A stretch of 64,000 nucleotides of DNA from Bacteroidales bacterium. Lineage in GTDB: Bacteria > Bacteroidota > Bacteroidia > Bacteroidales > UBA932. This document shows positions 1 to 7,936 of the stretch, piece after piece. Both the position numbers and the translations under genes were made by a program. The first letter of the stretch is position 1. Each line of letters starts with the position of its first letter. The notes beneath the pieces are model-generated. The model did not search any database and had not been told where the DNA came from. It saw nothing but the letters and a program-made list of their open reading frames with translations. The stretch lies in contig JAFXNQ010000039.1 in the NCBI GenBank assembly GCA_017529425.1, positions 26,981 to 90,980 of the forward strand. Direction: 5' to 3'.

Positions 1-664
1 GCCACAGCCGGGCTATCTCCAGATCTTCCGGAGTGGTGATTTTGATGTTGTAGCGCAGGCCGTCCACAAGGTTTACGCGATAGCCGGCAGCCTCTACCAC
101 GGAGGCATCGTCGGTAAAGGCGGGGTCGAAGGGGAGTTTATAGGCAGCCTTGATGACCTCGCTGCGGAAGACCTGCGGGGTCTGTATCAGCCTGATATCG
201 TCTCTTTTAAGGACGTAACTTTCGGGGCCGTTCACCTCGCGTACGGTTTCCACCGGCGGCACGGCCGGGACCGCGTTGCCGAGGTCCTCGCCCTGACGGA
301 ACATCTCCTCCAGGAAATCTGTGGTCACAAACGGCCGCACTCCGTCGTGCACCGCCACCACGCTGTCGTCAGGCAGGTATTGCAGTGCGTTCTGCACCGA
401 GTGGAAGCGGGTGACACCGCCGGAGGGGATAGCGTAGCGTTCCAGGAAGCCGTAATCTTCGCAATACTTTTTCCAGTATTCTTTCCACTCCTGGTTTACA
501 ACCACGATGATTCCCACGGGGAAAGAGAGCGAAAGGAACCGCTCTATCGTGTGGCGCAGGATGGGCTTGCCGCCGACAGATATGAACTGCTTGGGGAGGT
601 CGCCCCCCATGCGGGTGCTGCTCCCTCCGGCCACTATAATCGCGTATTTCTTACGACTCTCCAT
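1..664 (-). CDS. ispD: IspD, 2-C-methyl-D-erythritol 4-phosphate cytidylyltransferase (3' end cut by window)
   Basis: The reverse strand reads from an ATG at 664-662 without a stop to the window edge, about 221 codons. It transfers CMP to methylerythritol phosphate in the cytoplasmic MEP isoprenoid pathway. The N-terminus has the nucleotidyltransferase signature AIIVAGGSSTRMG followed by PKQF. Further on are VAVHDGVRPFV and IQTPQVF, both typical of IspD, and near the edge DDASVVEAAG and NIKITTPEDL, which lie close to the C-terminus of the family. Only a few residues are therefore probably missing. It is divergent from purH with 81 bp between the two starts. Confidence 0.93.
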   Translation of the reverse strand, partial: MESRKKYAIIVAGGSSTRMGGDLPKQFISVGGKPILRHTIERFLSLSFPVGIIVVVNQEWKEYWKKYCEDYGFLERYAIPSGGVTRFHSVQNALQYLPDDSVVAVHDGVRPFVTTDFLEEMFRQGEDLGNAVPAVPPVETVREVNGPESYVLKRDDIRLIQTPQVFRSEVIKAAYKLPFDPAFTDDASVVEAAGYRVNLVDGLRYNIKITTPEDLEIARLW

Positions 665-680
665 AAACCGCTTTTTTTCC

Positions 681-721
681 ATTACAAATGTAATGTATTT
701 CACACAATTTATCTAAATTTG
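681..721 (+). promoter_or_regulatory. purH promoter box with adjacent palindrome
   Basis: TAAATTTG at 714-721 matches the Bacteroidetes -7 consensus TAnnTTTG and lies 24 bp before the purH ATG. Just upstream, 681-694 is a perfect dyad (ATTACA, two bases, TGTAAT) in the gap between divergent ispD and purH. The dyad could be a repressor or activator site; no regulator can be named from the sequence. Confidence 0.5.
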
Positions 722-745
722 TGGGCTATATCACTCTTATTGAAA

Positions 746-2272
746 ATGGACCAAATCAAAAAAATAGAAAGGGCTTTGATATCTGTCTTTTACAAAGACG
801 GAATCGATGAAATCGCTGCTGCTTTGACCTCGCGCGGCGCCGAGCTGCTCTCCACCGGAGGCACTTATGACTATCTGGCACAGAAGGGATTTGCCGTGAA
901 GAAGGTAGAAGACCTTACCGGCTACCCCTCAATTCTCGGGGGGCGTGTGAAGACTCTCCACCCCAAAGTATTCGGCGGCATCCTTGCCCGCAGGGAAGAG
1001 GCCGGCGACTGCAGCCAGATGGAGCAGTACGACATCCCCGCCATCGACCTGGTGGTGGTGGACCTCTACCCTTTTGACGAATATGTGGCCAAGGGCGCAT
1101 CCCACGAGGATATTATCGAGAAAATAGACATCGGCGGCATTTCGCTGATCCGCGCCGCTGCCAAGAATTATAAAGATGTGGTTATTGTTCCCTGCCAGAA
1201 ACTCTACGGCAAACTGCTGGAATGCATAGAGGCACACGACGGTGGCACCACCCTCGCAGAGCGTGAATTCTTTGCAAAATGGGCCTTTGCCACCAGCAGC
1301 AACTACGATACATCCATTTTCCGCTACCTCAACCGCGACGGTGAGGTGAACGCGTTCGCATTCAACTCCCTGGAGCCCACTCCGCTCCGTTATGGTGAGA
1401 ATCCCCACCAGGAGGCGGCATATTTCGGCGGAGCCGGCACCCTGCCCAAACAGCTTCACGGCAAGGAGATATCCTACAACAACATGCTGGATATCGAGGC
1501 GGCGATTGAGCTGATTGACGATTTTGACAGCACCGCGCTGGCAATTATCAAGCATAACAACGCCTGCGGTTGTGCAGTGCGCCCCACTGTGATGGAGGCG
1601 TGGAAGGACGCCCTTGCCGGCGACCCCGTGAGCGCCTTCGGCGGCATCATCATAACAAATGCAGAGATTGATGCAAAGGTGGCTGAAGCAATCAACAAGA
1701 TTTTCTTTGAGGTCATCATCGCTCCGTCATACACAAAAGAGGCGCTGGACATACTGGAGACCAAGAAAAACCGCATCATCCTGGAGCGCGGCGGCGTGAA
1801 ACCCTCCGCCGTCAAGTTCCGCTCCATGCTGGGCGGCGCCCTGGTACAGCAGCGCGACACCGTGGCCGAGACTGCGGCCGACCTGACCCCCGTTACCGAG
1901 GCCAAGCCCACTGCAGAGCAGATCAACGACCTTCTCTTCGCCAACCGTCTGGTTAAGCACAGCAAGAGCAACGCCATTGTACTGGCCAAGGGCAATATGC
2001 TGCTGGCCAGCGGCATAGGGCAGACATCCCGCGTGGATGCCCTCCGCCAGGCAATTGCCAAGGCGCAGAGCTTTGAATTTGACCTGAACGGCGCCGTGAT
2101 GGCTTCCGACGCTTTCTTCCCCTTCCCCGACTGCGTGGAAATAGCATCCAAGGCTGGCATCACCGCCGTGATTCACCCCGGCGGCAGCATCCGCGACGGT
2201 GAGAGCATCGACTTCTGCAACGCCCACGGCATGGCTATGGTCACCACCGGCAAGCGCCACTTCAAACACTAG
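746..2272 (+). CDS. purH: PurH, bifunctional AICAR formyltransferase/IMP cyclohydrolase
   Basis: Catalyses the last two steps of de novo IMP synthesis: formylation of AICAR and closure to IMP. I start it at the ATG at 746 (MDQIKKIERALISV), giving 508 aa, the family length. The longer open frame to 347 would run across ispD on the other strand and lacks homology. The N-terminal MGS-like cyclohydrolase domain is visible (LLSTGGTYDYL, GRVKTLHPKVFGGIL), followed by the transformylase domain with RYGENPHQ, AIIKHNNACGCA and DAFFPFPD. The end GKRHFKH is typical. It lies 23 bp upstream of mreB, so the two may share a transcript. Confidence 0.97.
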   Translation: MDQIKKIERALISVFYKDGIDEIAAALTSRGAELLSTGGTYDYLAQKGFAVKKVEDLTGYPSILGGRVKTLHPKVFGGILARREEAGDCSQMEQYDIPAIDLVVVDLYPFDEYVAKGASHEDIIEKIDIGGISLIRAAAKNYKDVVIVPCQKLYGKLLECIEAHDGGTTLAEREFFAKWAFATSSNYDTSIFRYLNRDGEVNAFAFNSLEPTPLRYGENPHQEAAYFGGAGTLPKQLHGKEISYNNMLDIEAAIELIDDFDSTALAIIKHNNACGCAVRPTVMEAWKDALAGDPVSAFGGIIITNAEIDAKVAEAINKIFFEVIIAPSYTKEALDILETKKNRIILERGGVKPSAVKFRSMLGGALVQQRDTVAETAADLTPVTEAKPTAEQINDLLFANRLVKHSKSNAIVLAKGNMLLASGIGQTSRVDALRQAIAKAQSFEFDLNGAVMASDAFFPFPDCVEIASKAGITAVIHPGGSIRDGESIDFCNAHGMAMVTTGKRHFKH

Positions 2273-2295
2273 CAAACAAATAAATTCACACAGAT

Positions 2296-3315
2296 ATGGC
2301 ATTTAATTTTCTGACACAAGAACTGGCTATCGACCTGGGTACCGCCAACACCGTCATCTTCATGAACGACAAGAAGGTGATTGACGAGCCCTCTATCGTA
2401 GCCATCGACGCCTACACCGACAAGCCCATGGCTGTCGGCACCCGCGCAAAACTGATGCACGAACGCACCAATCCCGGCATCAAGACCATCCGCCCTCTCA
2501 AAGACGGTGTGATTGCCGATTTTGACGCAGCGGAGATCATGATCCGCGAGTTGATCAAGATGATCAATTACAAGAAGTCGTTCCTCACCCCCAGCCTCAA
2601 GATGGTTGTCGGCATCCCTCAGGGCTCTACCGAAGTTGAGAAGCGCGCCGTACGCGACAGCTGCGAGCACGCCGGAGGCCGCGACATCTACATGGTATAC
2701 GAGCCTATGGCTGCAGCGCTCGGTATCGGCCTTGACGTGACCGAGCCCAGCGGCAACATGATTGTCGATATCGGAGGCGGTACCACAGAGATCGCCATCA
2801 TCTCACTGGGCGGCATCGTAGCTGCACAGAGCATCCGCGTAGCGGGTGACATCTTCACCAGCGAGATTCAGCAGTACATGCGCCAGCAGCACAATATCCG
2901 CGTTGGTGAAATCACCGCAGAGGATATCAAGATTAAGATTGGTGCAGCTGTCACCGACTTGGAAGAGGATATCCCCGCAATGGTAGTGAAGGGTCCCAAC
3001 ATCATGACCGCACACCCCATCGAGGCTGAAATCACCTCTCAGGAGGTTGCCCACTGCCTGGACAAGCAGCTCGCCCGCATCGAGGCCGGCATTCTGGCAG
3101 TACTGGAGCAGACTCCGCCTGAGCTCTATTCCGACATCGTGGACAAGGGTATCTTCCTCACCGGCGGCGGCGCCCTGCTCAAGGGTATCGACCAGCGCTT
3201 CAGCAAGAAGATCAATATCCCGTTCCACATCTCTGAGGATCCGCTCCGCAGCGTAGCCCGCGGTACTTGCGCAGCTCTCAAGAACATAGACAAGTATCCG
3301 TTCCTGATGAGATAA
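2296..3315 (+). CDS. mreB: MreB, rod-shape-determining actin homologue
   Basis: Cytoplasmic actin-like ATPase that organises the lateral-wall elongasome at the inner membrane. The 339 aa length is normal. Visible actin-fold nucleotide motifs are AIDLGTANTVIF near the N-terminus (phosphate 1), VDIGGGTTEIAIISLGG near residue 160 (phosphate 2) and the adenosine motif GIFLTGGGALLKG near residue 285. The phenylalanine-containing N-terminus (MAFNFL) fits membrane attachment. It is the first cell-shape gene of a compact run mreB-mreC-mreD-mrdA-rodA. The start lies 23 bp after the purH stop with no evident promoter between. Confidence 0.98.
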   Translation: MAFNFLTQELAIDLGTANTVIFMNDKKVIDEPSIVAIDAYTDKPMAVGTRAKLMHERTNPGIKTIRPLKDGVIADFDAAEIMIRELIKMINYKKSFLTPSLKMVVGIPQGSTEVEKRAVRDSCEHAGGRDIYMVYEPMAAALGIGLDVTEPSGNMIVDIGGGTTEIAIISLGGIVAAQSIRVAGDIFTSEIQQYMRQQHNIRVGEITAEDIKIKIGAAVTDLEEDIPAMVVKGPNIMTAHPIEAEITSQEVAHCLDKQLARIEAGILAVLEQTPPELYSDIVDKGIFLTGGGALLKGIDQRFSKKINIPFHISEDPLRSVARGTCAALKNIDKYPFLMR

Positions 3316-3321
3316 CATTGG

Positions 3322-4140
3322 ATGGACTACCGCGCCAACTCATATAAGTTGCTGCTCACCATAGGCGTATTCATCGCCCTGGAGGTAATCTCCATTGTTA
3401 TGATTACCCAGAACAGCGTGCTGCAGCGCTATCTGATTATGGGCGGAGTCCGGTCTACACAAGTGTTTTTCTGGGAGAGAAGCGAGGGTATCCGCGACTT
3501 TTTCAGACTGCGTAAATACAACCAGTCGCTGCAGCAGGAGAACGCAGAACTGCGCAGCAAACTCTCACAGGTGCAATACCTGCGCGAGATGGAGCCGGTG
3601 GCCGACACCACCCCCGGCCTGTACAGATGGATTCCCGCCAGCATCATCAAAAACAACCCCAACAAGCAGCATAACTATCTGATACTGAACAGAGGGGCAA
3701 AAGACGGCGTGGAAACTGAGATGGGCGTGGTGACCCACAACGCCATCGTGGGCGTGGTGGGGGCTGTGAGTGAGCACTACTGCTATGTGATATCGTTCCT
3801 CAACAAGAGCCAGCGGGCCAGCGCAATGATCTCCGGCACATCGGACTTTGGCCTGCTCAGCTGGGACGGCATCGGAACCCGCGGGGCAACCCTCTCGCAT
3901 ATACCTCTCTCCTCGTCCGGAGCTGTTGGTGACACCATCTGCACCAGCGGTTACTCCACCATCTACCCTCCCGATATCCCGGTGGGCACCATATCAGACG
4001 TCGATGCTGTGAGCGGTATGTACAAGGATATGAAGGTTGACCTGTTCCAGGACCTGGGCAGCTTGAAATATGTCTACATAGTTCAGCGACACCACCAGGA
4101 CGAGATAGACGCACTCTCAAAAAACGCTAATAACAAGTAA
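3322..4140 (+). CDS. mreC: MreC, rod-shape-determining protein
   Basis: Periplasmic, membrane-anchored scaffold that links MreB to PBP2/RodA. The 272 aa product has one N-terminal transmembrane helix (about residues 10-28), a short coiled coil (about 53-85, SLQQENAELRSKLSQVQYL) and the MreC beta-barrel domain with NRGAKDGVETEMGVV, GVVGAVS and the late GTISDVDAVSGMYKDMKV typical of the family. It begins 6 bp after mreB and ends 3 bp before mreD, so it is translated from the elongasome message. Confidence 0.95.
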   Translation: MDYRANSYKLLLTIGVFIALEVISIVMITQNSVLQRYLIMGGVRSTQVFFWERSEGIRDFFRLRKYNQSLQQENAELRSKLSQVQYLREMEPVADTTPGLYRWIPASIIKNNPNKQHNYLILNRGAKDGVETEMGVVTHNAIVGVVGAVSEHYCYVISFLNKSQRASAMISGTSDFGLLSWDGIGTRGATLSHIPLSSSGAVGDTICTSGYSTIYPPDIPVGTISDVDAVSGMYKDMKVDLFQDLGSLKYVYIVQRHHQDEIDALSKNANNK

Positions 4141-4143
4141 CAG

Positions 4144-4656
4144 ATGCCGTCTTATCTCCGTCAGATAATCATTTACGCGGTGGTGATCATGCTGCAGGTC
4201 ATCACAAACAACTATGTCAATCTGGGACCGATGATTTACATCTGTATGGTCCCGCTGCTGATAATGTACCTGCCGCTGGATCAGAAGTCGTATATCTCGC
4301 TTATCATAGCCTTCGGGCTCGGCCTGATAGTTGACATCCTCTCAGATGGGGTTATGGGGCTGAATGCCGGCGCCGCCACCCTGCTGGCTCTGGTTTACAA
4401 GCCTATCTTCTACCCGGTGTTCAAGAAAAACACCTACAGCAAGAAGTTCATCCCCACGGTTGAAGAGAGCGACATCTGGCACCATGTGCTGTACCTGCTG
4501 ATTATCATCGCCATCTATTTCCTTTTCTACATAGCCTTTGACGGTCTTGCCAGGACAACCCTGCTGGTATCCCTGTTAAGGTATCTGATTAACATAGCCG
4601 TGAACCTTGCGCTGGCCGTGGTAGTTGACGTCACCCTGTTCAACAAGAGCCGATGA
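4144..4656 (+). CDS. mreD: MreD, rod-shape-determining membrane protein
   Basis: Integral inner-membrane partner of MreC. The 170 aa sequence has about five hydrophobic segments (about residues 7-22, 30-45, 50-70, 75-90 and 120-165 with a kink). MreD sequences diverge widely; the call rests on hydrophobicity, the GLIVDILSDGVMGLNAGAATLLAL stretch (conserved D and G residues) and its position between mreC and mrdA. Its last four bases overlap the mrdA start, which suggests translational coupling. Confidence 0.9.
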   Translation: MPSYLRQIIIYAVVIMLQVITNNYVNLGPMIYICMVPLLIMYLPLDQKSYISLIIAFGLGLIVDILSDGVMGLNAGAATLLALVYKPIFYPVFKKNTYSKKFIPTVEESDIWHHVLYLLIIIAIYFLFYIAFDGLARTTLLVSLLRYLINIAVNLALAVVVDVTLFNKSR

Positions 4657-6491
4657 GCAAGCGGAACATCATATTGCTTGTGATATTTGTGATTTTCCTG
4701 GCGATAGCCATCCGGCTCTTCACCATCCAGATCATAGACAAGCAGTATAGCGAAACGGCGGGTAACAATGCCCTCAAATACGTAACGATATACCCCGCAC
4801 GCGGCCGTATCCTGGACCGCTACGGTAACACCATCGTAGAGAACAAGATTACATACGACATAATGGTCTCCCCCCGCCTGGTAGAGCCTTTTGACACCCT
4901 GGCGCTGTGTGAGATCTTTGGCATAGACCGCAACTTTGTGCGCGAACGCTTTGAGCAGTACCACACCAACGCCCGCAAGATCGGTTACGGCTCGATGCCC
5001 TTCATAAAGCAGGTTAGCAGCGAGCAATACAACGCCTTTGCGGAGCGGGAGTTCCTCTTCCCCGGCTTCGACGCCATTGCCCGCACCGCCCGCGTATATC
5101 CCATCAACGCCGGCGGAAACCTTATCGGATATGTATCTGAGGTGGACCGAGACTATATAGAGAAGCACCCCGAATACCGCGCTGGCGACTATGCAGGCAA
5201 GACCGGCATAGAGAGGGCCTACGAGCACCGCCTCAGCGGAGAGAAAGGATATACCGTGTATTACCGCGACGCCCGCGGCCGCATCAAGGGGCATTACGAC
5301 AACGGTTCCCTTGACAAGGAGGCGGTGGCCGGGAGCGACATCACCACCACCATAGACGCAGAACTGCAGGCCTTTGGCGAACGGCTGATGAAGAACAAGG
5401 TAGGGAGCGTGGTGGCCATTGAGCCCTCCACGGGAGAGATTCTGACCCTCATCTCCAGCCCAGGTATCGATGTGAGCCAGTTGGCAGAGATCAACAAATA
5501 CTACAAGGAGATCAGCGACAACCCGTACAACCCTATGTTCAACCGCACCGTGCAGAGCGCCCAGCCCCCGGGCAGCGTATTCAAACTGGTAAACGGCCTG
5601 ATTGGGTTGCAGGAGGGGGTCCTCAGACGCGAGACCCGTTATCCCTGCGCCCGCGGCTACACCAACGGCAAGGTCCATGTTGGGTGCCACGGTCACCCTT
5701 CTCCCATCAATCTGACACAATCCATTGCCATGTCGTGCAACGCATATTACTGCTATGTGCTGCGCAACATCCTGGACAACCGCAAATACGAGAATATCGA
5801 GGAGTCGTTCAACAAGTGGCGCGACTATGTCACCAGTTTCGGCTTTGGCCGCAAGCTGGGGAGCGACGTCCCATATGAGCTTGGCGGTAACGTCCCCACG
5901 GTGAATACCTACAACAAGCTTCACGGCAAGGGGCGTTGGAAATCGCTCTCCATCATATCGCTCTCCATCGGACAGGGAGAGTTGGGGTGCACCCCGCTCC
6001 ATCTGGCCAATCTCTCCGCCACCATTGCCAACCGCGGCTTTTTCTACACTCCGCACATGATTAAAGGGACGGAGGAATTCCCTCTCGATTCCGTCTACAC
6101 GGAGCGCAACTACACAATGGTGGACCCCAAATATTTCCCCTACATTGTGGAGGGTATGAATATGTCTGTCTACGGCGAAGGCGGTACCTCACATGTGGCG
6201 CAGGTACCCGGCGTGAATATGTGCGGCAAGACCGGAACGGCCCAGAACCCTCACGGCGACGACCACTCTGTATTCATCTGCTTCGCACCCAAGGATGACC
6301 CCAAGATTGCGGTGGCGGCTTATATAGAGAACGGCGGCTTTGGCGCCACCTGGGCAGCCCCCATCGCCTCCCTCATTGTTGAGAAATACCTCAACGGCGA
6401 GATTGCTGACGGAGCCCGCAAAGATTTGGAAACCCGGGTACGCAACGGCTACCTGCTTAATAAAGTGCCTGTAAAGAAGAGAAGAAAATAA
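4653..6491 (+). CDS. mrdA: PBP2, elongasome peptidoglycan transpeptidase
   Basis: Class B penicillin-binding protein that cross-links lateral-wall peptidoglycan with RodA. The 612 aa protein has an N-terminal membrane anchor (about residues 5-25), a PBP dimerisation domain (YPARGRILDRYGN near residue 48) and a transpeptidase domain. The catalytic motifs are visible: SVFK (the SxxK serine near residue 308), SCN (SxN) in QSIAMSCNAYY, and KTG in MCGKTGTAQNP near residue 525. The C-terminus is basic (VKKRRK). It overlaps mreD by 4 nt and its TAA overlaps the rodA ATG by one base. Confidence 0.97.
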   Translation: MSKRNIILLVIFVIFLAIAIRLFTIQIIDKQYSETAGNNALKYVTIYPARGRILDRYGNTIVENKITYDIMVSPRLVEPFDTLALCEIFGIDRNFVRERFEQYHTNARKIGYGSMPFIKQVSSEQYNAFAEREFLFPGFDAIARTARVYPINAGGNLIGYVSEVDRDYIEKHPEYRAGDYAGKTGIERAYEHRLSGEKGYTVYYRDARGRIKGHYDNGSLDKEAVAGSDITTTIDAELQAFGERLMKNKVGSVVAIEPSTGEILTLISSPGIDVSQLAEINKYYKEISDNPYNPMFNRTVQSAQPPGSVFKLVNGLIGLQEGVLRRETRYPCARGYTNGKVHVGCHGHPSPINLTQSIAMSCNAYYCYVLRNILDNRKYENIEESFNKWRDYVTSFGFGRKLGSDVPYELGGNVPTVNTYNKLHGKGRWKSLSIISLSIGQGELGCTPLHLANLSATIANRGFFYTPHMIKGTEEFPLDSVYTERNYTMVDPKYFPYIVEGMNMSVYGEGGTSHVAQVPGVNMCGKTGTAQNPHGDDHSVFICFAPKDDPKIAVAAYIENGGFGATWAAPIASLIVEKYLNGEIADGARKDLETRVRNGYLLNKVPVKKRRK

Positions 6492-7927
6492 TGGGCAAGC
6501 ATCGCAATCCATACCGCAACCTGGACTGGACGCTGATAGGGTGCTATCTGGCGCTGGTGTTCTTTGGCTGGATAAACATCTTCTCCGTGCTGCACGGTGA
6601 CAACGGAACCATTTTCGATTTCAGTCAGAAATACGGCATGCACCTGATCTGGATATGCATTTCGCTCCTCACCGCCGTAGTGATAATCCGGTTATTGCCG
6701 GCCAACCTGTGGCCCAGCGTGGCCTGGGTGGCATACGGGGCTGTGATACTGCTGCTGCTTGCAACACTGGTGCTGGGTGTGAGCAGCCATGGCTCCCAGA
6801 GCTGGATATCAATAGGTAGTTTCCGGTTGCAGCCCGCCGAATTCTCCAAGATTACCACCGCCCTGGCGCTGTCCACGGTGATGAGCAAATACGGATTCAC
6901 ACTGAAAAGTGTTCCCAATATCCTCAAGATAGTGGGACTGCTGCTCCTCCCTATGGCGCTGATCCTGCTGGAGAAGGAGACCGGTTCTGTGCTGGTTTAC
7001 GTGGGCTTCCTCATAGTCCTCTATCGTGAAGGGATGTCGGGATGGCTCATCACCATCGCTTTTCTGGTGGTTCTGGAGTTCATTCTCACTATCATCTCCT
7101 CGCCATACGTGGCTATGGTGGTGGCCATTTGCATCTTCCTGCTGATATTTTTCTTCAAGAAAGAGAATTATCTGTTCGGACTGATTGTGGTGGTGCTTAC
7201 GGCCGTAGCTCTGGCATTCCTGCCAAAACTTTTCCAGATTGAAGCCATCGCCGCAGTCAATCCCCTCCCGGTGGAGGCCTGGCTGGCAATAATCACAAGC
7301 GCCATTGCACTGTTTTTCATACTGCAGTTAATCATTCTTTCCCCCAGAAAGCAATTCGAGCGCAACTCACTTATCGTGTTGCTGTGCGGCATACTGTTTA
7401 TCCTGTCGGTACAGTTTTTCTACAACAACATCCTTCAGGATCACCAGCGTAACCGTATCGACGTATTCCTGGGGCTGGTAGATGACCCCAAGGGCATCGG
7501 CTACAACCTGCATCAGTCCATGGTGGCCATCGGCTCGGGCGGATTTGCCGGCAAAGGCTATATGAACGGTACCCAGACCAGCCTGGGCTACGTACCGGAG
7601 CAGGAGACCGACTTCATATTCTGCACCATAGGCGAAGAGTGGGGCCTGCTTGGCGCCCTCTTTGTGCTGGCTCTCTATCTGACCATAATAAGCCGCATCA
7701 TTATTCTGGCCGACAAAGCCAAGGACTCCTTCACCCGGATCTACGGCTACTGTGTGGCGATGTGCATATCCGTGCACGTGGTGATCAACATAGGTATGAC
7801 CATCGGCTTGATGCCTGTCATTGGTATCCCGTTGCCGTTCCTCAGCTATGGCGGCAGTGCGCTGCTGGCCTTCACAATTATGCTGGCCATCTTTATCAAA
7901 CTGATATTCAACGAACAAAGAGCATAA
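6491..7927 (+). CDS. rodA: RodA, SEDS-family peptidoglycan glycosyltransferase
   Basis: Polymerises lipid II for side-wall growth together with PBP2. The 478 aa multi-pass membrane protein shows SEDS hallmarks: LQPAEFSKI (about residue 115), EKETGSVLVY with the conserved acidic residue, GSGGFAGKGYMNGTQ, PEQETDFIFCTIGEEWG and the C-terminal GIPLPFLSYGGSALL. It is longer than the roughly 370-400 aa of E. coli RodA because of extra hydrophobic segments around residues 190-300, as often seen in Bacteroidota. The start codon shares a base with the mrdA stop. Confidence 0.96.
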   Translation: MGKHRNPYRNLDWTLIGCYLALVFFGWINIFSVLHGDNGTIFDFSQKYGMHLIWICISLLTAVVIIRLLPANLWPSVAWVAYGAVILLLLATLVLGVSSHGSQSWISIGSFRLQPAEFSKITTALALSTVMSKYGFTLKSVPNILKIVGLLLLPMALILLEKETGSVLVYVGFLIVLYREGMSGWLITIAFLVVLEFILTIISSPYVAMVVAICIFLLIFFFKKENYLFGLIVVVLTAVALAFLPKLFQIEAIAAVNPLPVEAWLAIITSAIALFFILQLIILSPRKQFERNSLIVLLCGILFILSVQFFYNNILQDHQRNRIDVFLGLVDDPKGIGYNLHQSMVAIGSGGFAGKGYMNGTQTSLGYVPEQETDFIFCTIGEEWGLLGALFVLALYLTIISRIIILADKAKDSFTRIYGYCVAMCISVHVVINIGMTIGLMPVIGIPLPFLSYGGSALLAFTIMLAIFIKLIFNEQRA

Positions 7928-7936
7928 ATACACAAC

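Noticed and set aside
4527..6056. 509-codon antisense frame over mreD/mrdA
   Set aside because: Opposite strand of clear PBP2 and MreD; low-complexity V/A/G composition typical of antisense shadows.
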